From: an uncultured Peptococcaceae bacterium
Lineage (GTDB): Bacteria > Bacillota > Dehalobacteriia > UBA7702
DNA length: 5,646 bases
NCBI GenBank assembly: GCA_937919295.1
Contig: CALFRX010000019.1
Coordinates: 1-5,646 of the forward strand
Direction of reading: 5' to 3'
The notes below the pieces were generated by a model. The model was not told the DNA's origin. It did not search any database and saw only the letters and a program-made list of their open reading frames with translations. How positions within the stretch are numbered: position 1 is the first letter of the stretch; every line of letters begins with the position of its first letter. The translations under genes and the position numbers were made by a program. Positions 1 through 5,646 of the stretch are shown here, piece after piece.

Positions 1-1
1 G

Positions 2-781
2 CTGGCCTTTGCCAACAAAAAGCTGGCTGTCGAAATGAATCCCTTAATTCATGTGGTCGAAGATATCCTGCCCAAGGGTCAATGCGGCGCCTGCGGCTTT
101 GCCGGCTGTCAGGCTTACGCCGAAGCCGTCGTCCTCGATAAGGACGTCGCGCCGAACCTATGCATCCCCGGCAAAAAAGCCGTTGCGGATCAGGTTGCCA
201 AATTAACCGGCAAAGCCGCCGATGACCTGGAACCCCGCTACGCTTTTGTGAAATGCTGGCAAGCACCGGCAGGGAACAGTAAATACGATTATGACGGCAT
301 TGATAATTGCTGGGCCGCTTCATTGTTACAAGGCGGTCCCAAGGAATGCGCCTACGGCTGTATCGGTTTGGGCAGCTGCGTCAGCGCCTGTGTCTTCGAC
401 GCGCTGCATATCGGCGAAAGCGGTTTACCCGAGGTGAACCGGAAAAACTGTACCGGCTGCGGTAAATGTGCCGAAGCCTGTCCCAAAAGCGTTATTTCCA
501 TGATTCCCGTCAATGCCCATGTCGCCGTTCATTGCAACTCCAAGAAAAAAGGCGCCGAAGTGCGCAAAGCCTGCAAAGTCGGCTGTATCGGCTGTGGCGC
601 CTGCGCCAAGAATTGTCCTTATGACGCGATTACCATGGTCGACAACTTGGCTGTGGTCAATTCCGCCATCTGTGTTGAAAAATGCGATGATCCCGTCTGC
701 ATGGAAAAATGTCCCACCAAAGTATTGCAGTCTTATATGCTGGATCCCAACGTTTTGCTGAAAAAAGCGATCAACCAATGA
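2..781 (+). CDS. rnfB: RnfB, iron-sulfur subunit of the Rnf complex (5' partial)
   Basis: RnfB is the ferredoxin-accepting iron-sulfur subunit of the membrane Rnf complex, which couples reduced ferredoxin oxidation and NAD+ reduction to Na+ or H+ export. The frame is open from the first full codon, and the 11 codons before the ATG at 35 (LAFANKKLAVE) match the usual RnfB sequence, so that ATG is internal and the N-terminal membrane helix lies upstream. Numbering from that Met, a 4Fe4S domain has C17, C20, C25 and C43. A clostridial-type middle follows (C74, C92, C105, C109, C115, C119), then ferredoxin motifs at C139/142/145/149 and C180/184/187/190/194, and a final group C213/217/222/226. 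There are 24 cysteines in view, enough for six [4Fe-4S] clusters, as reported for long clostridial RnfB proteins. The last group has unusual spacing (see findings). RnfB is commonly the last gene of rnfCDGEAB, which fits apbE following 51 nt later. Confidence 0.95.
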   Translation: MAFANKKLAVEMNPLIHVVEDILPKGQCGACGFAGCQAYAEAVVLDKDVAPNLCIPGKKAVADQVAKLTGKAADDLEPRYAFVKCWQAPAGNSKYDYDGIDNCWAASLLQGGPKECAYGCIGLGSCVSACVFDALHIGESGLPEVNRKNCTGCGKCAEACPKSVISMIPVNAHVAVHCNSKKKGAEVRKACKVGCIGCGACAKNCPYDAITMVDNLAVVNSAICVEKCDDPVCMEKCPTKVLQSYMLDPNVLLKKAINQ

Positions 782-811
782 TTGAATCCGGGAAAGATTG
801 ATGCTAAACTA

Positions 812-830
812 ATATAAAAGGATTTTATAT
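812..830 (+). promoter_or_regulatory. Ribosome-binding site of apbE inside a perfect A/U inverted repeat
   Basis: The Shine-Dalgarno stretch AAAAGGA (816-822) lies 10 nt before the apbE ATG at 833. It sits in a perfect inverted repeat: ATATAAAA (812-819), loop GGA (820-822), TTTTATAT (823-830). In RNA this gives an eight-pair, all-A/U hairpin that would hold part of the ribosome-binding site. Such a stem is weak, so it may melt easily or act as a mild thermosensor-like brake. The repeat is seen directly; any regulatory role is inference. Confidence 0.4.
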
Positions 831-832
831 TT

Positions 833-1897
833 ATGAATCAGATGAATACGATAAAAAGACTTGTTTTTATAATGTTCATACTCAGTCTTTCCTGCTTTGC
901 GGCAGCCTGCGGCGAAAGCCCAACAGCGGAAAACGCGGTGGAAGCGGAAGATTTCGCCCTGGACACCATCATCAACCAGGTAGTCTACGGCGAAAACGCT
1001 CAGGCTGCCGCCGACGCCGTTTCCGCTGAAATCAAAGAGTTAGACGATCTCTGGTCCGTGGAAAGCGCTGCCGGTGATACGGTTAAGCTCAACAGCCACG
1101 CCGGAGAGGGTTACGTGAAACTTGATCCCAAAACCATTGCGTTATTACAGGAAGCGCAAAAAATCTCCGCTTATAGCGATGGGGCCGCCTTCGATATTAC
1201 GGTGGCCCCCATCGTGAACGCCTGGGGCGTTTGCGGCGATGATCCCCGGGTACCCCCAAAAGAGGAAATCACATCCCTGCTGCCCCTGGTCAATTACGAA
1301 GATGTAATGATCGACGCGGCTGCCAATCAAGCAGCCCTGCGGCAAAAAGGTCAGCTGATCGATCTGGGCGGCATCGCCAAAGGTTATATCGGCGATCTGG
1401 CCATTGAGCGCTACAAGGAATACGGCATTACATCCGCCTTTATCAATCTCGGCGGCAACGTCGTGGTGTTGGGAAGCAAGCCCGACGGCACTTCCTGGAA
1501 GGTGGGCATCCAAAACCCAAGGGGAGAAACGAGCGATATCATCGGCTACGTTGAAGTCAGCGATCAGGCTGTGGTGACCTCCGGCGATTATCAGCGTTAC
1601 TTCACCGAGGGAGGCAAACGGTATTCTCATATCATTGATCCCCGCACCGGCTATCCCATTGATAACGGCCTGATGAGCGTTACGGTGATCACGGCTTCCT
1701 CCGCTGATGCCGACGGCTTGGCGAAAGCCATTGTCCTTGGCCTCGATGAGGGCATGGCCCTGATTGAAAAAGCTGACGGCGCCAAAGCCATCTTCATCAC
1801 TACGGAGAAGGAGATCTACGTCACCTCTGGCCTAACCGATACTTTCCATTTTGAGGACACGAGCAATGAGTATACGTATATTCAAAACGGGCGATAA
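833..1897 (+). CDS. apbE: ApbE family lipoprotein, FAD:protein FMN transferase
   Basis: ApbE enzymes move FMN from FAD onto a Thr/Ser of target proteins outside the cytoplasmic membrane; RnfG and RnfD are established targets. The 354-residue length is usual. A lipoprotein signal peptide is visible: basic K8-R9, hydrophobic residues 10-25 and a lipobox-like AAAC with C26 as the lipidated residue. Family motifs in order are SDGAAFD (115-121), IDLGGIAKGY (176-185), FINLGGN (203-209), VTSGDY (248-253), YSHIIDPRTG (264-273, with the conserved His266) and ADGLAKA (293-299). In the last, Asp294 matches the metal-binding Asp, but Lys298 stands where many homologues have Thr. The ATG at 833 is preferred for its Shine-Dalgarno; the ATG at 842 would also keep the signal peptide. 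It lies 51 nt after rnfB, and its end overlaps the next gene by 32 nt, which suggests coupled translation. It probably flavinylates the Rnf subunits encoded upstream. Confidence 0.95.
   Translation: MNQMNTIKRLVFIMFILSLSCFAAACGESPTAENAVEAEDFALDTIINQVVYGENAQAAADAVSAEIKELDDLWSVESAAGDTVKLNSHAGEGYVKLDPKTIALLQEAQKISAYSDGAAFDITVAPIVNAWGVCGDDPRVPPKEEITSLLPLVNYEDVMIDAAANQAALRQKGQLIDLGGIAKGYIGDLAIERYKEYGITSAFINLGGNVVVLGSKPDGTSWKVGIQNPRGETSDIIGYVEVSDQAVVTSGDYQRYFTEGGKRYSHIIDPRTGYPIDNGLMSVTVITASSADADGLAKAIVLGLDEGMALIEKADGAKAIFITTEKEIYVTSGLTDTFHFEDTSNEYTYIQNGR
1853..1868 (+). promoter_or_regulatory. Ribosome-binding site and start deciding the NusG-domain-II gene
   Basis: GAGGA (1853-1857) lies 8 nt before the ATG at 1866, inside the end of apbE. 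This favours the ATG over the in-frame TTG at 1851, which overlaps the Shine-Dalgarno itself and would add only MRTRA before a normal N-terminus. Confidence 0.75.
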
Positions 1898-2255
1898 AAT
1901 TCTGATCGTCAGTATTCTGATCATTGCCGGGGTCTTCTTTGGTTTTAAGGCCTTACAACATGACAGCAGCGGCAATTTGATCGCCGTTGTCAGCCAAGAC
2001 GGGGAAGAGATCGAAACGGTCAATCTAACAAAACTCGAAGATTCCCAAACCATTGTCATTGAAGAACCGCTGCACCAGGTCATTTTAGCCGAAAGAGGAC
2101 GCATCCGCTTTGAGGAATCGGACTGTCCCAATCAGAACTGCGTTGATACAGGATGGCTGACCAAAGCCGGTGATAAGGCGGTTTGTCTGCCCAACAAAGT
2201 CGTCATCACCATCGAAGGGGAAGGGGAGAGCGAAGTAGACATCTTTGCTTACTAA
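1866..2255 (+). CDS. NusG domain II-containing membrane-anchored protein (EetA-like)
   Basis: This 129-residue protein belongs to the small family carrying a lone NusG-domain-II-like fold (DUF1312 type). Despite the name it is not a transcription factor. It has a short basic N-terminus, one membrane helix at about residues 11-30, and then an extracytoplasmic domain with a beta-rich pattern. The signature is CPNQNCVDTGW (87-97) followed by CLPNKVVI (107-114), giving three cysteines, C87, C92 and C107; the segment is typical of the family. Relatives occur beside ApbE, Rnf and the Gx-transporter family, and one (EetA) is part of the flavin-based extracellular electron transfer locus of Listeria. 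Its biochemical role is not settled. Here it starts inside apbE and is followed after 28 nt by the EetB-like gene, so the pair is probably co-translated and co-functional. Family call is firm; direct equivalence to EetA is inference. Confidence 0.85.
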   Translation: MSIRIFKTGDKILIVSILIIAGVFFGFKALQHDSSGNLIAVVSQDGEEIETVNLTKLEDSQTIVIEEPLHQVILAERGRIRFEESDCPNQNCVDTGWLTKAGDKAVCLPNKVVITIEGEGESEVDIFAY

Positions 2256-2267
2256 GGCTTTTGAGGA

Positions 2268-2286
2268 AAAGGAACCTGAAACGATG
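2268..2286 (+). promoter_or_regulatory. Ribosome-binding site deciding the Gx-transporter gene start
   Basis: AAAGGAA (2268-2274) lies 9 nt before the ATG at 2284. This favours the ATG over the in-frame TTG at 2245, which lies inside the preceding gene and would add a charged, family-atypical extension of 13 residues. Confidence 0.75.
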
Positions 2287-2811
2287 AGTAAAAATAAGCG
2301 TCTGGCCGTTAACATCATTCTTGTCTGCAACGCGATTATCATTTCTTATCTGGAATCGTTTATTCCGATCCCCATTCCGGTTCCCGGCATCAAATTGGGT
2401 CTGGCCAATATCATCATTCTAATCGCCATTGAGTTTCTCGATTTGAAAGACGCGCTTTTCATTATGACGGTCAAATGCCTCATCATCGCACTGTTGACCA
2501 AAGGCGTTGTGGTGCTGGCCTTCAGTCTCAGCGGCGGTATCTTAAGCGTTCTTGGCATGTGGTTTGTCTATCATCATTTTTCCCGCTTCTTCAGCATCAA
2601 AGGCGTCAGCATTATTGGCGCCCTGCTTCATAATACCGGCCAGATCGGCGCCGCCTTTTTGATTTTAAAAAGCAGCATTATCTTTTATTATCTGCCGGTA
2701 CTTTTGATTTCGGCGCTGATTACCGGCTTCATTACAGGTACTATCGGCAGCGCGGTGATTCGCGAAATCAGCATCAAAGGGATTCTCCATGATCAAAATG
2801 AAAACAGGTGA
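2284..2811 (+). CDS. Gx transporter family membrane protein (EetB-like; 'heptaprenyl diphosphate synthase component I' family)
   Basis: This 175-residue protein is almost entirely hydrophobic, with about five to six membrane segments (roughly 8-27, 38-53, 56-80, 84-98, 108-128 and 133-158). Family hallmarks are ESFIPIPIPVPGIKLGLAN (residues 24-42, the Pro-rich loop), SGGILSVLGM (83-92) and GALLHNTGQ (112-120). The family is often named heptaprenyl diphosphate synthase component I, but nothing here looks like a prenyl-transferase: no Asp-rich DDxxD motif is present. Its shape is closer to the substrate-binding S-component of ECF transporters. The related EetB is needed for extracellular electron transfer in Listeria. 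It follows the EetA-like gene by 28 nt and overlaps the EcfT-like gene by 23 nt, so a complex of these products is plausible. The substrate (quinone, flavin or other) is unknown. Confidence 0.87.
   Translation: MSKNKRLAVNIILVCNAIIISYLESFIPIPIPVPGIKLGLANIIILIAIEFLDLKDALFIMTVKCLIIALLTKGVVVLAFSLSGGILSVLGMWFVYHHFSRFFSIKGVSIIGALLHNTGQIGAAFLILKSSIIFYYLPVLLISALITGFITGTIGSAVIREISIKGILHDQNENR
2776..2791 (+). promoter_or_regulatory. Ribosome-binding site deciding the EcfT-like gene start
   Basis: AAAGGGA (2776-2782) lies 6 nt before the ATG at 2789, inside the end of the preceding gene. The next in-frame ATG at 2798 would be 15 nt away, so the start at 2789 and a 23-nt overlap are preferred. Confidence 0.7.
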
Positions 2812-3553
2812 CGATACAAATTTTTCAGGGATGGATGCGGGAATAAAGTTGATCATTACTTTATTCCTGGCAATCATACCCTTTTTTTGTGTGCAAAATG
2901 CCAGCTTTATCATTTTCTTTTCCTTTTTCGCCTTGATTTCCCTGATCTCCGGTATCTCCGGGAAAACGCTGCTGAAAAACATCGCCGCTTATGTCGTGAT
3001 CATCATTCTGCCGCTGCTTTTCGGCATGGCGGTTCAGGCACTGATTGGGCTCTTTACAGGAAGTGAAGCCGTACAGGTCAACGAATATCAGGATCTTTTT
3101 TATCGGATCCTGCGTTTGTTTCTGGTCTGGTACGTTACCAGCCTATATATCATGACCACCCCCATGGAATTGTTTTTGGGCTTGCTCAATCAAATCTTGC
3201 TTCCTTTGCAATTGCTGAAAATCTCCGTATCCGGTTTTTTGAGTACCATCCGTTTTGTTATGCTGCTCCTTGCCGAAATGGGCAACCGCTTCATCGATTC
3301 TTATAAAGAACTGTTTGCCTCCTATAAAAACAAGAGCAGGAAAGGGTTTTATCATTTGGTCAAAGACATGGCTCAGGTCCTCGTCTCCCTGATCGCCGCG
3401 TCCCTTGCCGATACCGATAAAGTGCAGGAAATGATCGTAAACGAAGCCGAGAAGGGATTTTCCTATCGGTTCCGCTGTTCTTTTGTAGATTTCGCCGCGG
3501 TTCTCATTTTTTGCGCTCTGATGCTCAGCATTTATTTCATTGAAAGATCATAA
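2789..3553 (+). CDS. EcfT/CbiQ-like transporter transmembrane (T-component-like) protein
   Basis: In ECF transporters the T-component is the membrane scaffold joining the substrate-binding S-component to two ATPases. This 254-residue protein has the expected length and layout. The N-terminal MDAGIKLIITL (15-25) recalls the DPRxKL start of EcfT. Membrane segments lie at about 20-35, 38-55, 66-90 and 105-122, followed by TTPMELFLGL (123-132), which matches the usual TTSPEEL-type segment. A long coupling-helix region spans about 140-225, and a final helix 233-251. The two Ala-Arg-Gly motifs that dock the ATPases are not intact: the corresponding places seem to read KSRKG (182-186) and EAEKG (219-223). 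No ATPase gene follows; a likely terminator comes 33 nt after the stop. The 23-nt overlap with the S-component-like EetB homologue suggests the two form a pair. The family call rests on pattern and context, so a diverged T-component or a non-transport relative are both possible. Confidence 0.72.
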   Translation: MIKMKTGDDTNFSGMDAGIKLIITLFLAIIPFFCVQNASFIIFFSFFALISLISGISGKTLLKNIAAYVVIIILPLLFGMAVQALIGLFTGSEAVQVNEYQDLFYRILRLFLVWYVTSLYIMTTPMELFLGLLNQILLPLQLLKISVSGFLSTIRFVMLLLAEMGNRFIDSYKELFASYKNKSRKGFYHLVKDMAQVLVSLIAASLADTDKVQEMIVNEAEKGFSYRFRCSFVDFAAVLIFCALMLSIYFIERS

Positions 3554-3585
3554 AACAGTAAAAATAATAAAAGAAGATCAAAAAG

Positions 3586-3646
3586 AACCTCTCAAACGTA
3601 AGGCGGTATGGTATACTGTCCTTATCATTGAGGGTTTTATATTTTT
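3586..3646 (+). terminator. Long bulged hairpin with U-tract, likely operon terminator
   Basis: AACCTCTCAA (3586-3595) pairs with TTGAGGGTT (3628-3636), leaving one bulged T. After a symmetric 3x3 internal loop, TAAGG (3599-3603) pairs with CCTTA (3620-3624). At the top GTAT (3606-3609) pairs with ATAC (3613-3616) around a three-base loop. The stem runs into TTTTATATTTTT (3635-3646), giving the U-rich tail of a Rho-independent terminator. It starts 33 nt after the EcfT-like stop and would end the rnf-apbE operon. The upstream side is A-rich (3574-3585), so weak function in the other direction is also possible. The structure is imperfect and its strength was not computed. Confidence 0.6.
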
Positions 3647-3734
3647 AAATATTGATATTTACCGCATGATTTTGTTCAGACCATGAAATACTAAGCAAAT
3701 ACAAGTTATTTTAAATATAGGGGGCGTCTATAAG
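3637..3734 (+). promoter_or_regulatory. AT-rich leader and presumed promoter region of the YyaL-like gene
   Basis: This strongly AT-rich stretch separates the terminator from the next gene and must hold that gene's control signals if the terminator works. It contains a perfect palindrome TAAATAT-TG-ATATTTA (3646-3661) that could be an operator. It also has AAATAC repeated at 3686 and 3697, 11 bp apart, and a weak extended -10-like element TGaAATACT (3684-3692) without a convincing -35 box. AGGGGG (3719-3724), 10 nt before the ATG at 3735, is the ribosome-binding site. No riboswitch or tRNA-like structure was recognised. The promoter position remains uncertain. Confidence 0.35.
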
Positions 3735-5646
3735 ATGACTACGATCACCCGCAACAGACTCGATAGAGAAGAGAGCCCGTATTTGCTGCAACATGCCGGT
3801 AATCCGGTGGATTGGTATCCCTGGGGCGAAGAAGCGTTCCGAAAAGCGAAAGACGAGAATAAACCGGTTTTTTTAAGCATCGGCTACAGCACCTGCCACT
3901 GGTGCCATGTGATGGCAAGAGAATCCTTTTCTGATGACGAAGTGGCTTCCCTGCTCAACCGTTATTTCGTACCGATTAAAGTGGATAAAGAAGAACGTCC
4001 CGATGTGGACGGCGTTTACATGCGTGTCTGCCAAACCATGACAGGGAGCGGCGGCTGGCCTTTGAGTATCTTCCTGACGCCGGAACAGAAGCCTTTTATG
4101 GCGGGAACCTACTTTCCCAAAGACACCGTCATGAACCGCATCGGTTTCCTTGATATACTGCGTTATATCGCAGAGCAATGGGAGAGCGACCGGGAGCGCC
4201 TCAAAGAAAACGCCGACCTGATCACGGAACACATCGGCAAACAGGAGGATATCGCGGCGGTCAACGGTGGGGAAAACCTGATCGAAAAAGCCGTGGCTGA
4301 TTTCGCGGAAAGTTTCGACGGCGTATACGGCGGCTTCGGCAGCGCACCGAAGTTCCCCACACCCCATAACCTGCTTTTCCTGATGGAACGCTACGAGGCC
4401 GTGGGCGGCGAATACCTCCTTGAAATGGTGGAAACAACGCTGACCCAAATGTATCGCGGCGGCCTCTTCGATCATATTGGCGGCGGTTTTTGCCGCTATG
4501 CCACGGACCGCTATTTTCTCGTGCCCCATTTTGAGAAAATGCTCTACGACAACGCCCTTTTGATCCTTTGCTATGCCAAAGCCTATGAAATCACGCAAAA
4601 GGAGCGTTACAGAGAAATCGCGAGAAGAACCGCCGACTTCGTCTTAAATGAAATGACCGGTGAAAACCACGGCTTTTACGCGGCCCAAGATGCCGACAGT
4701 GAAGGGGAAGAAGGGAAATACTACCTCTTTACCCCCGGGGAAATCATTGCTGTGCTGGGAGAAGTAGAGGGCACTACGTTCAACCGCCGCTTCGATATCA
4801 GCCAACAAGGCAATTTTGAAGGGAAGAACATTCCGAACCTGCTCCATAGCGAAGATCTTTCCACCGCTCCCGCAAAAGCGCTGCATGCTTTGGGGAAATA
4901 CAGGAAGGAACGAACCCGTTTATTTACTGATGATAAGATCCTCACCGCCTGGAACGGTATGATGATCGCCGCTTTGGCCGTGCTTTACCGGGTCAGCGGT
5001 GAAAAAACTTACCGAAAAGCCGCGGAAGAAGCCCTGGCTTGTTTGAAAAACCACGCGGTCAAAGGAAAAACCTTGCTGGTGGGTATGAGGGAAGAGCATT
5101 CTTTCGGCGAAGGTTTTCTTGACGATTACGCTTATCTAATTTTTGCCCTGCTGCAACTATATGAAGCGACCCTGGACGAAGGGTATCTCCTTGACGCCAT
5201 GGCCTTCTGCGATACCACGGTTTCCGCCTATCTCGACAAAAACCATGGCGGCTTTTTCCTTAGCGGCAGAGAAAACGAAGCCTTGATCACACCGGTAAAA
5301 GATGTTTACGATGCGGCGATACCCTGCGGCAATGCGGTCATGAGTTTTAATCTGCTGCTCCTTGCCGATCTCACCAGGGACGAGCATTATCAGCAGCTTG
5401 CCGAGGAACAGCTCCACTTTATGAAAGCCAATGTCGGCAAGCAGCCCCGAGCCGCCGGTTTCTTTCTCTATGCCTTAAACCGCAACCTCTATCCCCCCCA
5501 GGAAATCGTCTGCGTGGGAGAACAGGCCGGGGCCTTGGAAAACGTTCCCTTGAAAACGGATTTACGGGCTACCCTCCTGATGAAAAAACCCGATGAATAT
5601 TATCCGCTCCTCAACGATGAAGCGACTTACTATGTTTGCCAAAACC
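3735..5646 (+). CDS. yyaL: YyaL/DUF255 family thioredoxin-domain protein (3' partial)
   Basis: This belongs to the widespread family of Bacillus YyaL and animal spermatogenesis-associated protein 20. An N-terminal thioredoxin-like domain is joined to an (alpha/alpha)6-barrel domain resembling sugar epimerases and glycosidases. The true function is unknown. The N-terminal SPYLLQHAGNPVDWYPWG (14-31) is a family signature. It is followed by the thioredoxin-like CHWC (C54, C57) and the cis-Pro segment GSGGWPLSIFLTP (104-116). Barrel-domain signatures are SAPKFPTP (203-210), GGGFCRYATD (249-258), PHFEKMLYDNA (264-274), AAQDADSEGEEGKYYLF (316-332) and KILTAWNGMM (401-410). The window shows 637 codons; YVCQN at the very end is part of the family's C-terminal Cys motif, so only a few tens of residues are missing. 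There is no signal peptide, so it is cytoplasmic. It follows a likely terminator and its own leader, so co-transcription with the redox operon is not expected. In place of the common PSGN segment it has PCGN (530-533). Confidence 0.93.
   Translation, partial: MTTITRNRLDREESPYLLQHAGNPVDWYPWGEEAFRKAKDENKPVFLSIGYSTCHWCHVMARESFSDDEVASLLNRYFVPIKVDKEERPDVDGVYMRVCQTMTGSGGWPLSIFLTPEQKPFMAGTYFPKDTVMNRIGFLDILRYIAEQWESDRERLKENADLITEHIGKQEDIAAVNGGENLIEKAVADFAESFDGVYGGFGSAPKFPTPHNLLFLMERYEAVGGEYLLEMVETTLTQMYRGGLFDHIGGGFCRYATDRYFLVPHFEKMLYDNALLILCYAKAYEITQKERYREIARRTADFVLNEMTGENHGFYAAQDADSEGEEGKYYLFTPGEIIAVLGEVEGTTFNRRFDISQQGNFEGKNIPNLLHSEDLSTAPAKALHALGKYRKERTRLFTDDKILTAWNGMMIAALAVLYRVSGEKTYRKAAEEALACLKNHAVKGKTLLVGMREEHSFGEGFLDDYAYLIFALLQLYEATLDEGYLLDAMAFCDTTVSAYLDKNHGGFFLSGRENEALITPVKDVYDAAIPCGNAVMSFNLLLLADLTRDEHYQQLAEEQLHFMKANVGKQPRAAGFFLYALNRNLYPPQEIVCVGEQAGALENVPLKTDLRATLLMKKPDEYYPLLNDEATYYVCQN

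Noticed and set aside
425..778. 117-codon open frame on the - strand opposite rnfB
   Set aside because: It mirrors the Cys-rich rnfB coding sequence, has no ribosome-binding site or domain, and is fully explained by the + strand gene.
778..801. Tiny ATG-started frame (7 codons) overlapping the rnfB stop as ATGA
   Set aside because: It is too short, has no good ribosome-binding site and ends before apbE; at most a chance overlap.
782..810. Promoter-like pair TTGAAT / TAAACT with 17-bp spacing before apbE
   Set aside because: Each box matches only 4 of 6 consensus bases, and the implied start would leave a leader of under 20 nt cutting through the inverted repeat. Read-through from rnf is simpler.
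1145..1630. 161-codon open frame on the - strand opposite apbE
   Set aside because: The + strand frame carries all ApbE motifs; the antisense product has no family signature.
2284..2811. True heptaprenyl diphosphate synthase subunit
   Set aside because: The family name suggests it, but the protein is an integral membrane protein without Asp-rich prenyl-transferase motifs, and its context is redox genes, not prenyl synthesis genes.
3873..4598. 241-codon open frame on the - strand
   Set aside because: It is antisense to the firmly identified YyaL-like gene, shows no recognisable domain, and its His/Phe/Ala-rich composition is typical of a codon-bias shadow.

Overview
The window looks like part of the chromosome of an anaerobic, Firmicutes-type (probably clostridial) bacterium. 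The basis is a long, ferredoxin-rich RnfB of the clostridial kind, a lipoprotein ApbE, small NusG-domain-II and Gx-transporter proteins typical of Firmicutes redox loci, purine-rich Shine-Dalgarno sites, and tightly packed or overlapping genes on one strand. Genus cannot be told from this sequence alone.

Layout, all on the + strand. (1) Positions 2-781: 3' part of rnfB, the multi-cluster iron-sulfur subunit of the Rnf ferredoxin:NAD+ oxidoreductase; its membrane anchor and the rest of the rnf operon should lie upstream. (2) 833-1897: apbE, a lipoprotein FAD:protein FMN transferase, preceded by a ribosome-binding site set in a perfect A/U inverted repeat. (3) 1866-2255: a small membrane-anchored NusG-domain-II (EetA-like) protein overlapping the end of apbE. 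(4) 2284-2811: a Gx transporter / 'heptaprenyl diphosphate synthase component I' family (EetB-like) membrane protein. (5) 2789-3553: an EcfT/CbiQ-like membrane protein overlapping gene 4. (6) 3554-3734: an intergenic region with a long bulged hairpin plus U-tract (likely the operon terminator) and an AT-rich leader. (7) 3735 to the window end: a YyaL/DUF255 thioredoxin-domain protein, cut off near its C-terminus.

How the genes may work together: Rnf moves electrons from reduced ferredoxin across the membrane, and its RnfG and RnfD subunits need covalently bound FMN, which ApbE attaches. The next two genes resemble the EetA/EetB pair known from flavin-based extracellular electron transfer loci, and the fifth resembles the T-component of energy-coupling-factor transporters. 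Genes 1-5 therefore read as one membrane redox operon: Rnf, its flavin-attachment enzyme, and an accessory EetAB-plus-T-like module with no ATPase gene in the window. The YyaL-like gene appears to be a separate transcription unit. The least explained part is the EetA/EetB/T-like trio and how it relates to Rnf.
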